From contig JAPDFW010000092.1 of the NCBI GenBank assembly GCA_028826165.1, forward strand, positions 682,001-746,000: a stretch of 64,000 nucleotides of DNA, read 5' to 3'. Shown here piece by piece: positions 21,764 through 30,749 of this stretch. This stretch comes from Anaeramoeba ignava (Eukaryota; Metamonada; Anaeramoebidae). Position numbers and translations under genes: made by a program. The notes beneath the pieces were generated by a model. The model ran no database searches. It worked only from the letters and a program-made list of their open reading frames with translations, and was not told the DNA's origin. The stretch's first letter is position 1. The number at the start of each line of letters is the position of its first letter.

Positions 21764-22248
21764 TTTCGGAAAAGAAAAAAAAGAAAAAAATGATTTTTGG
21801 ATTTTAATTTTAATTTTAATTTTAATTTTAATTTTAATTTTAATTTTAATTTTAATTTTAATTTTAATTTTAATTTTAATTTTAATTTTAATTTTAATTT
21901 TAATTTTAATTTTAATTTTAATTTTAATTTTAATTTTAATTTTTAATTTTAATTTTAATTTTGATTTTAATTTTAATTTTAATTTTGATTTTAATTTTGA
22001 TTTTGATTTTAATTTTGATTTTAATTTTGATTTTAATTTTGATTTTAATTTTAATTTTAATTTTAATTTTAATTTTAATTTTGATTTTGATTTGAATTTT
22101 AATTTAAATTTTAATTTAAATTTTGATTTTAATTTTAATTTTAATTTTAATTTTAATTTTCATTTCCAATTTGATTTTGATTTTAATTTTAATTTTAATT
22201 TTAATTTTGATTTTAATTTTAATTTTGATTTTAATTTTAATTTTAATT
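21764..22248. repeat. Hexamer array between tandem RCC1-BTB genes
   Basis: A short A-rich leader (21764-21795, GAAAAGAAAAAAAAG type) precedes about 450 bp of TTTTAA hexamers, with TTTTGA variants from 21960 on. It ends at the stop codon of the left-most copy's paralogue, as at 19287-19990. Confidence 0.8.
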
Positions 22249-24090
22249 TTAATTTTGATTTTGATTATGAAATTTGTTAATTAATAAATCAAATAAATTT
22301 GGATTTGTTTGATTTAATTGAAAATAATCAATTCCAATTTGAATTTCATTAATTATTTCTTTTGTAATTTGAATTTCATCTTTGATTTGATTTGAATAAA
22401 TCCAATATTCAAATATTTGAAATGATTTATTACTTAATTCACTATAATCTGTAACTTTATTAGATTTATCTTCAGTTACAGATAAAAACATTCCTCTATA
22501 TAATTCACTTCTCATTATTAATATTAATTTAGGAAATTTATATTGTTTTTCTTTTCTTTCAATTATAAAATCTTTTTCATTTTCATTTAAATAAATTCTT
22601 TTCATTGTTTCTTCAATTTTTTCATTTGAATTTATAATTTCTTTAATTTCAAAATATAATTTTGGATTTATAATTCTGTTTGAATAAATCATTTCAAATA
22701 TTTGATTTGATTCTTTAATTGATTTTTTTGAAATAATTTCTTGAAGTTTTTCAATTTGATTTTGATCTTTTAATCTATATTTTAATATTAATTTATGAGC
22801 TTCAATTATTTCTCCATTTTTGGTTTTAAATGAAATATTAAAAAATTCTTTTCTTCTAAATAATTTTATCAAATCTTCTTCAATATTGGAAAAAGAAAGA
22901 GGAGAATAATAAAGAAATGATTTATCAACTCCACAAGAAATATGATAATTAGAAATATTTTCATTAAATCTTAATTTAGGAAGTTCAATTTGAATTGGAA
23001 TTGATTGATTTATTGTATTTTCAGTTCCTAATTCACCATAATTATTATTCCCAAATACTATTAATTTCCCTTTGGAAGTTAAAATCAAATTATGGTTAAA
23101 TCCAACAGAAAAATCAAGAATATTATCATCATTTTCAAATAAATATGATTTGATTTCAGTAAATTCATAAGTATCTTCATTTTTGCCAAGTCCATTATAT
23201 TGATAATCTCCACATGAATAAAGTTTTCTTTTTAGATTTTGATTTTGATTTTCATTTTCAATCAACATTATTGAATGATAATATCCACATTGAATATCAA
23301 TTATTTTGCCTTTTGGAATATTTTGGATTTTGTTTAATTTTTGGATTTTTGTTTCTTGTTTTCTTGATTCTCCTAATCCAAGTTGACCATATAAATTATC
23401 ACCACATGAAAATAATTCTTGATTTGAATTTAAAAGAAAAACAGAAAATGAAGAATTTCCTGAAAATATTTTAGAAACATTTTTCATCATTAAAATTGGT
23501 TTTTCTGTTTCATTAAGTGTTTCAGAATCAAAACCAAGTTGGCCATATCGATTTGAACCAATTCCATAAGCATTTTGATTTGAAGTTAATAAATAAATTG
23601 AATTGTATCCAGAAACAATATCTTCAATTATTCTATCATTTTTATCTTCAATTAATGATGAAATATTGATAAATTCATTTGGATTTTTTGGATTAATATT
23701 TTCTCCTTTGGCAAATACATTTCCTTCTTTTGTTAAAATAGCTTCATTTCGAGAACCAACAGTTACTTTTTGAATATTTTCTTCAATTTGGATTTTTTTA
23801 GGATTTTGTTTTGAATCTTCATCATTTAAGTATTCTATTGCTTTTCCATTTTCAAAAAGGAAAATTGTTGAAAATTCACCTGATGAAATTTGTTTAATTT
23901 GTTTTTCATTTTCATTTTCATTTTCATTTTCATTTTCATTTTCATTTTCATTTTCATTTTCATTTTCATTTTCATTTTCATTTTCATTTTCAAATTTAAA
24001 TTTAAATTGAATTGGTTTTGTTATTTTATTTGGTTCATTTTTGAAAAGAATTGGATATTCATTATCACCAAAAAATAAAATTTCATTCAT
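22249..24090 (-). CDS. RCC1-repeat / BTB domain protein, copy 2
   Basis: Single exon, 613 residues, same start (MNEILFFGDNE), domains and order as the gene at 19991-21763: (NE) tract, RCC1 blades (AYGIGSNRYGQLGFD, ELFSCGDNLYGQLGLG, LIVFGNNNYGELG) and two BTB-like folds (FNISFKTKNGEIIEAHKLIL and RSELYRGMF). By eye the two proteins are identical over long blocks, for example the 30-residue stretch around LNETEKPILMMKNVSKIFSGN. Differences concentrate in the NE tract (longer here, about 14 NE pairs), short indels and the C terminus (FHNQNQN). The tandem arrangement, same strand and a matching 3' hexamer array indicate a recent local duplication of gene plus flank. Confidence 0.88.
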   Translation of the reverse strand: MNEILFFGDNEYPILFKNEPNKITKPIQFKFKFENENENENENENENENENENENENENENEKQIKQISSGEFSTIFLFENGKAIEYLNDEDSKQNPKKIQIEENIQKVTVGSRNEAILTKEGNVFAKGENINPKNPNEFINISSLIEDKNDRIIEDIVSGYNSIYLLTSNQNAYGIGSNRYGQLGFDSETLNETEKPILMMKNVSKIFSGNSSFSVFLLNSNQELFSCGDNLYGQLGLGESRKQETKIQKLNKIQNIPKGKIIDIQCGYYHSIMLIENENQNQNLKRKLYSCGDYQYNGLGKNEDTYEFTEIKSYLFENDDNILDFSVGFNHNLILTSKGKLIVFGNNNYGELGTENTINQSIPIQIELPKLRFNENISNYHISCGVDKSFLYYSPLSFSNIEEDLIKLFRRKEFFNISFKTKNGEIIEAHKLILKYRLKDQNQIEKLQEIISKKSIKESNQIFEMIYSNRIINPKLYFEIKEIINSNEKIEETMKRIYLNENEKDFIIERKEKQYKFPKLILIMRSELYRGMFLSVTEDKSNKVTDYSELSNKSFQIFEYWIYSNQIKDEIQITKEIINEIQIGIDYFQLNQTNPNLFDLLINKFHNQNQN

Positions 24091-24305
24091 TTTCGAAAAA
24101 GAAAAAAATGAAAAAAAATGATTTTGGAATTTAAATTTTAATTTTAATTTTAATTTTAATTTTAATTTTGATTTTGATTTTAATTTTAATTTTAATTTTA
24201 ATTTTAATTTTGATTTTAATTTTAATTTTGATTTTAATTTTAATTTTAATTTTAATTTTGATTTTAATTTTGAAATAATTTTAAATTTGAAAAAGATAAA
24301 TCTCC
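24091..24305. repeat. Spacer with TTTTAA/TTTTGA array
   Basis: Upstream leader of the RCC1-BTB copy (24096-24122, CATTTTTTTTCATTTTTTTC on its strand) followed by about 150 bp of TTTTAA hexamers up to the 3' end of the villin-like gene. Confidence 0.75.
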
Positions 24306-27300
24306 TTAAAACAAATTGACTCTCTTCTTCTCATTATGCTGTTTCCATTGAGGTAAGGTCTGAAATTGCTTTCTTGACATCCGGAAAAGAGATTCAAAAT
24401 CTTGATCAGATAAATAATTCTCCAATTTTTTATAATCCAAACCAGGAGGTTTTGGATTAGCACGAAGTTGCTCAATAGTATAAGTTTGCTGATACTTTTT
24501 AAGAATCGATTGAACAGTCTCGATATCTTTGAATGAAATTGGATTCCTTTTCTTTAAAGAGAAACGAGGATGAGTAAATTTGATTGAATTATCCCAACCA
24601 ATAAAACATGAAGAAAATTCAAACGGTTCTTGACCAGCTAAAACACGGTAAATGGGCAAATCAGCATTTTTTGGATTCGGTCTTGATTTGGGTGTCTCTT
24701 TCCAGTAGCGCAAAGCTGTGTTGAAGGTTTGCTTCTGGACATCATCAGAGGCACCAGGACCAACCCAACAAAAAATGCAAAAATGAAGATCCAAAATCAT
24801 GCAATTCATGTAATCCAAACTATCCTGAAGAAGTAGCACTTGATCAATGGCAAATAAACCGTTGCGAATTCCGCAGAAAAACAAGCAAGGCGAAAAGGGA
24901 TGATCAGATAGTTTTTCGGTAAGTTTAAATGTTGGGTTTGTTGATATGATTTTCTTCACTTCTTTTTCTTTTAGATTTTTTTCTTCAGAAAAACACTTGA
25001 AAAAATCATTTGGTTCTTTTCCTTGGGAAACTTCGACAACAGATGTATTTTCGGGTTGAAGGATCGGACAGATATAGTTCTTGGCAGCATCGTGGTCTTC
25101 TTGGGATACGGATTTGCCTCTCCATAGATAGATAGACGTCTTGGATTGAAGAGCGAAGTCTGAGAAGGGGTTAAGAAGATCCGGTTCTGGATCAATTTGC
25201 ACAGCGAGTGTTTGGCGCTGTTCGCGGTTGAGCACAGGATCCTCAACGAGGGAGATGTTGAGCTCCTTTTTCAGTTTGCGGTTCATGTCTCTTCGCGAAC
25301 GGATCTCGAAAAGCGCCGGAAAATTGGGGGCAGATTGTGGACGAAAATTACTGCCACGTGGATCTTCACCTTTCCGGACAATTAAGTTTGCGTTGAAAAG
25401 CAGATAGAAATGCTGTGTTTCATGGCCTTGAACAACGCGGATCTGTTTTGCTTCTCCTTGGAACTCTGCGCGATCAAACTCGATTGTGAGTAACGCTGAA
25501 GCACCTTTTTCATTAATTGGACAGTCTCGACCCTGCCAGAAAAATAAAGTGTGATACTCCTTCTTTCTCTCGGAGATGTAATGGTAGTGCACAATATAGC
25601 TTTCGCCAGAATAGAAGATACCGTACTCGATTTCTGGGATGGCGACCTTTTGATAATTGTCGATTCTCCATATTTTTTTGGATCCTGATCCGTCGTCAGG
25701 AAGAAGTTCTTGGAGATGAATTCCTTTTGCATTATTTGGATCGGAATTTTTGATAAGATCTGTAAGATCAGGACCTTTTTCGGCTTCTTGCTGATCAACA
25801 ACAGCAATATTTCTCACATATTCATGCTTAGAAACCGAAATAGGAAGTCTATCTGGCCAATTTGAAAACTGTTCCTTAAAAAGCGAATCTTCACCCGTTT
25901 CGATATTTCGTGAAACAGACATCCAATCAGGATATTTCTGCTTGCAAATTTCATCCGCCGTTTTTATTGCGTATTTTCTATCCGCAAAAGGTGAACTTTT
26001 GCCTGTCCACAAAAAGACGCCTGATGGGGTGGAAATTATAAAAACATGTTCCGTGTTTAGGATTTCAATCACAGGCAGTCGTCCTTTCACTATTGACTCA
26101 AGTCGCGACTGTCTGACTAAGTTAACTTCGCATGCCGCGATCCACTCGCGTTCGTATTCTTGCGGAGTTTGCCCTGAAGAGCCTCTTATATTGTCTGCAG
26201 TCCCGCCAAGAATTGTCCAGAATGCTTGTGTTCCTCTTTCCGCTTCTTCCATTACAACAATATCAGGCTTTCCGCCATGTTGTTTAGCCTTCAAATTCTG
26301 CGCGAAATGAAGCGCTTTGCTTTTTGCTATTCTTCCTACTGTTTTTCCATGCCATAGAAATATCTTGTTTTTGTTGTCATCCAAAACAAATGATCCGTCT
26401 TGTGAAAGACTGCTGATTTGTGGTGAAACAAGCGTTACTCTTGGATTGCGGAATCCTTTTATTGAATATAACTGAGGAGTTTTTGTTTGTTCGGGTTTTT
26501 TCACACTACTTAAATAATTATCTTCAAATTTTGATTGTTTTTCTTTTTTTTGATCCTTTTTTTGGATTGCTTTCGTTAATTCTTGTGCAATCATCATTTG
26601 CGGTGTTTGCACTTGTTTTGGTATTTCTTTTGCAACATTTTCTTGATTATTATTGCTATTGTTTTGATTTTCTTGATTTTCTTCCTTTTTTTGTGCTAAT
26701 TCTCTCAAATCAACTGTTTCAATTTGTTGTGCTGGATCTTTTGTTTGTTTTCGTATTCCTTTTCTTCTTGGTACTTTTTTCTTAAGATGTACAAGTTTTC
26801 TTTTTTCTACTGTCTTTTTTTTCGGTTCTTCTTGTGTTTTTTGTTGTGTTTTTTGGAATTTTTTTTGGAAAAGTTTTGCTCGTTGTGTAAATGAAAGTTT
26901 GAGAAAGGATTCATCATCGTCTTCACTTTCTGATTCAGATTGTGATTCGATTTGTTGGATTGATTTTTGGATTGATTTCTCGAAATATTTTTCGATAATA
27001 TTTTGCTGAATTTGGTTTTTGTTTTCTTTTTCTTCTTCTTTTTCTTTTTCTTCTTCTTTTTCTTTTTCTTTTTGTGTAATTTCCTTATCTTCATCATCCT
27101 CATCAGTGAAATCATCTGGTATAAATTCATCATCTTCAATTTTAATATCATTTTCAATTTTATTATCTTCTTTAATATTATCTTCAATTTTATTATCTTC
27201 AATTTTATTATCTTCAATTTTTTTATCTTCAATTTTATTATCTTCAATTTTATTATCTTCAATTTTATTATCTTCAATTTTAATATCTTCAATTTTTTAT

Positions 27301-29015
27301 CTTCAATTTTATTATCTTCAATTTTTTTATCTTCTATTTTATTATTTTCAATTTTATTATTTTCAATTTTATCTTCTTTAATTTTATTATCTTCTTTAAT
27401 TTTTATTATTTTCTTCAATTTTAATTTGCTTTTTATGATCAATGGGTGATTTTGATGGTGTTGATTTATCTTTACTTCTATGATGAGAATGATGATAATG
27501 TCCATGCCTATCATATCTATCATTTTTATCACGGTGATAATGTTTATCATCTTTACTACGTTGATAATGTTTATCATCTTTATTGTGTTGAACATTTTTA
27601 TCATCTTTACTGCGTTGAATGTTTTTATCATTTTTATTGTGCTGATCATGTTTATCATGACGACTATGATAATGTCCATGATGCCCATAATAATGACTAC
27701 GGCTTTCAGTTTTATCTTTAGAATGATCTCGTGATTTATGCTCATATTTTTTAGTTGAAGTTATTTTTGGATCCTTTTCTTTAATTGATTTTGAAGTAAT
27801 AATTTTAGATTCAATTTTATTATCTTTTTCAATTTTATTATCTTCTTTAATTTTATTATCTTCTTTAATTTTTTTATCTTCTTTAATTTTATTATCTTCT
27901 TTAATTTTTTTATCCTCTTCAATTTTTTTATCTTCTTCAATTTTTTTATTTTCTTCAATTTTTTTATCTTCTTCAATTTTATTATCTTCTTTAATTTTAT
28001 TATCTTTTTCAATTTTATTATCTTCTTCAATTTTTTTATCTTCTTCAATTTTTTTATCTTCTTTAATTTTATTATCTTCTTTCAATTTTATTATCTTCTT
28101 CAATTTTTTATCTTCTTCAATTTTTTTATCTTCTTCAATTTTTTTATCTTCTTCAATTTTTATCTTCTTCAATTTTTTATCTTCTTCAATTTTTTTATCT
28201 TCAACAACAGATCCTTTTCTTGATAATATATTTTTTTCTTCTCTTATTTGACTAAGTTGTCTTTGTAATTGTTCTTGTTCCTTTTTCAATCTTTCACGTT
28301 TCTTTTCTTGTTCAATCCTTTGTTGAGATAAAACATTTTTTTTCGGTTCTTTTTTTGGTTTAATATTTTCTTGAGATTGATTTTGCAATTTTGATATTTT
28401 ATTCTGTGTTTTTTGAGAATTAACTAATTCTTGGTTTAATTGAGAAAACATTTTTGAAGTTTGAGGTGATTGTTGAAGTTTTTTTTGCTTTTCTTGAATA
28501 ATTTCTTCTTGTTCTTTATTTATATCCTTAACAACAAAAGTATTCATATCATAATTTTCCTTTTTATTTTTAGTTTTAGTTTTATTTTTTGTTCTACGTT
28601 TATTTGGACTTTTTTGTTCAGTTTTTTTTGGAATAATTTGTTCAGTTTTTTTTGGAATAATTTGTTCAGTTTTTTTTGGAATAATTTGTTCAGTTTTTTT
28701 TGGAATAATTTGTTCAGTTTTTTTCTTTTTTTTTTGCGTTAAATTTGGTTGAATTGGTTCTTTTAAATTGTTAAATTCTTGTTTAATTGAATTGAATATT
28801 TTTTCATTTTCTTCATAAATATCATCAATTTCTTGATGTGTAAAAAATTTTTCTTGTTGTTTTTCTTGTTTTTTTGAATCAAATTGTGAAAAAGATATAA
28901 ATTCTCCAGTATTAATATTTTTAGAAAAAAATATCTTTTTTTTATAATGTGGATTTGTTGTTTGACTAATTGAATCACTTGGTGCAACAAATTGTATCTC
29001 GATTGAATTTCCCAT
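24306..29015 (-). CDS. Villin-like actin-binding protein with long charged N-terminal region
   Basis: The C-terminal ~800 residues contain about five gelsolin-type repeats, seen as IFLWHGKTVGRIAKSKA, VFLWTGKSSPFADRKYA, LFFWQGRDCPINEKGA, IYLWRGKSVSQEDHDA and IFCWVGPGASDD, then a villin headpiece: TYTIEQLRANPKPPGLD, then LENYLSDQDFESLFRMSRKQF, ending KKRVNLF. Villins sever, cap and bundle actin. The reading frame extends far upstream through ESFLKLSFTQRAKLFQ and a Lys/Glu-rich region to MGNSIEIQF at 29015, about 1569 residues. That region has four perfect 8-residue repeats (TEQIIPKK, 28618-28725), a long KIEEDNK array and a His/Lys/Asp repeat block. The frame breaks in the array: +1 near 27405 and -1 near 27292 cancel each other. 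An intron from GTAAAG at 27474 would also bridge it. Villin identity is sure; the N-terminal join is less so. Confidence 0.85.
27160..28210 (-). repeat. Coding Lys/Ile/Glu/Asp array with compensating slips
   Basis: Two blocks (about 27160-27420 and 27805-28205) of a 15-18 nt unit encoding KIEED/NKIKED, separated by the His-rich block. Several one-base slips change KIEED to KLKKI and back; most cancel within a few units. One pair leaves a stop in the uncorrected frame at 27396-27398. Confidence 0.7.
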
Positions 29016-30409
29016 CTTTGTTTTTCTTTATTAACAAAATTAAAAAAAAAAAATGAAAAAGCAAAAAATTAAAAAAAAATAAATTAATTTTTGAAAGGAG
29101 AAAAATAAAAATAATTTTCTTCTTTTTTTCTTTTTTTTTTCCAACAATACTTTTGAGAACAAAACAAAAAAAAAAACAAACAAATTTCCAATTCAGTTTT
29201 CTTCTTACAAACTAAAGGAATTTTTTTCCCTAATTCCATTTTATTTTAAAAAGAAACAAATCCAAAAAAAATTTTAAAAATAAATTCAAAAACAAATTTA
29301 AAAACAAATTTAAAAACAAATTTAAAAACAAATTTAAAAACAAATTTAAAAACAAATTTAAAAACAAATTAAAAACAAATCTAAAAACAAATTTAAAAAC
29401 AAATTTAAATTATTCTTTTAATTCCTTTTATCAAATATTTTCCCTAATTCCATTTTATTTTAAAAAGAAACAAATCCAAAAACAAATTTAAAAACAAATT
29501 TAAAAACAAATCCAAAAACAAATTTAAAAACAAATTCAAAAACAAATTTAAAAACAAATTTAAAAACAAATTTAAATTATTCTTTTAATTCTTTTTATTA
29601 AATATTTTCCCTAATTCCATTTTATTTTAAAAAGAAACAAATCCAAAAAAAAACAAATTTAAAAACAAATTTAAAAACAAATTTAAAAACAAATTTAAAA
29701 ACAAATTTAAAAACAAATTTAAAAACAAATTTAAAAACAAATTTAAAAACAAATTTAAAAACAAATTTAAAAACAAATTTAAAAACAAATTTAAAAACAA
29801 ATTTAAAAACAAATTTAAAAACAAATTTAAAAACAAATTTAAATTATTATTTTAATTCCTTTTTTTAAAAAAATTCTATTTTAAATTTTTAAAGAAAATT
29901 TTAATTCCTTTTTAAAAATATTTTTAAAAAATTTAAAACAAATTTAAAAACAAATTTAAAAACAAATTTAAAAAACAAATTTATTTTTAATTTAAAAACA
30001 AATTTAAAAACAAATTTAAAAACAAATTTAAATTATTATTTTAATTCCTTTTTTTAAAAAATTTTCCTTAATTTTATTTTAAATTTTAATTATTATTTTA
30101 ATTCCTTTTTTTAAAAAATTTTCCTTAATTCTATTTTAAATTTTAAATTGATCTTTTTTAAAAGATTTTTACTTAATTTTTATTAATTGAAAAATAAATA
30201 ATAAAAATTAAAATAGATAGTAAAATATATGAAAATAATATTTTAGATATTAATATATTTTATAAATTCATGAACATTAGACTCAAGTTTAATTGCTTAA
30301 TAAGAAGATCCTCTGACAACCCACTTTAAAAGCAAAATTTTCTTAAATTTTCCTTAATTCATTTTATCTTTTTATTTTTTTTTACAAAAAGAATAATTTT
30401 TATTTAGTA
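29016..30409. repeat. 1.4-kb spacer with 12-bp TTTAAAAACAAA arrays
   Basis: Upstream region of the villin-like gene. Positions 29041-29075 carry the CATTTTT/GCTTTTT leader motif on the minus strand. From 29270 to 30030 there are three larger units, each beginning CCCTAATTCCATTTTATTTT and holding a TTTAAAAACAAA array of different length; the third has about 16 copies. Degenerate copies continue to 30150. Positions about 30262-30345 are a less AT-rich island treated separately. No gene is seen apart from the small ORF at 30410. Confidence 0.7.
30262..30345 (+). other. Non-repetitive island, possible structured RNA
   Basis: Against a background of poly(A/T) repeats this ~80-bp stretch is complex, including GAAGATCCTCTGACAACCCA. 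TTGCTT at 30291 and AAGCAA at 30330 can pair as a 6-bp stem around it, and T-rich sequence follows. A CUGA box is present but I see no convincing box C, so a C/D snoRNA is not supported. It has no useful ORF. Orientation is a guess. It sits just upstream of a TTTAG-ATG start and could lie in a 5' UTR intron. Confidence 0.25.
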
Positions 30410-30535
30410 ATGCCACCAAAAAAACAAGTTAAAAAAGTCGATCCAAAAAAACAACCAGCTAAAAAAGAAGAAGTTAAGAAAGAAGAACCAAAGAAAGAAG
30501 TACCAAAGAAAGGAAATAATGCTAAGAAGAAATAA
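30410..30535 (+). CDS. Small Lys/Pro-rich ORF, 41 residues
   Basis: ATG at 30410 follows a TTTTTATTTAG acceptor-like sequence. The 41 residues are MPPKKQVKK, then Lys/Glu/Pro repeats, ending AKKK and TAA. Codon use is clean and the sequence is not a repeat array, so translation is plausible. The MPPKK start resembles the basic N terminus of ribosomal protein eS25, but the globular part is missing and no GT donor near the end would connect one. It could be a small basic RNA-binding protein, a remnant, or chance. Confidence 0.35.
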   Translation: MPPKKQVKKVDPKKQPAKKEEVKKEEPKKEVPKKGNNAKKK

Positions 30536-30749
30536 CTTTCCAAAAAGAATTTTTTCTCTCTCTCTCTAATCTTTTTTTTTTTTTCCAATCTTTTTTTTCA
30601 ATCTTTTTTTTTTTTTTTCAATCCATTTTGGGAAATAAAAAATTTTTGATTGAAATTTGAAACAACAAAAAAATATTTTTTATTTTTTAAAATTTTTTTC
30701 ATTTTTTCTTTTTTTGCTTTTTATTTTTAAAACAAAAAAAAAATAAAAT
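30536..30749 (+). promoter_or_regulatory. Leader of the ankyrin-BTB gene
   Basis: T- and CT-rich spacer. The last 60 bases before the ATG read TTTTTTTCATTTTTTCTTTTTTTGC followed by TTTTTATTTTT and an A-run: the CATTTTT/GCTTTTT pattern shared with other genes. Confidence 0.4.

Noticed and set aside
24281-29015. Opposite-strand ORFs over the villin-like gene (for example 25942-26310 and 26420-26785)
   Set aside because: They mirror conserved gelsolin coding sequence on the other strand and match nothing recognisable.
30262-30345. C/D-box snoRNA or tRNA
   Set aside because: A CUGA box exists but no acceptable box C or terminal stem, and no cloverleaf can be drawn. No tRNA was recognised anywhere in the window.
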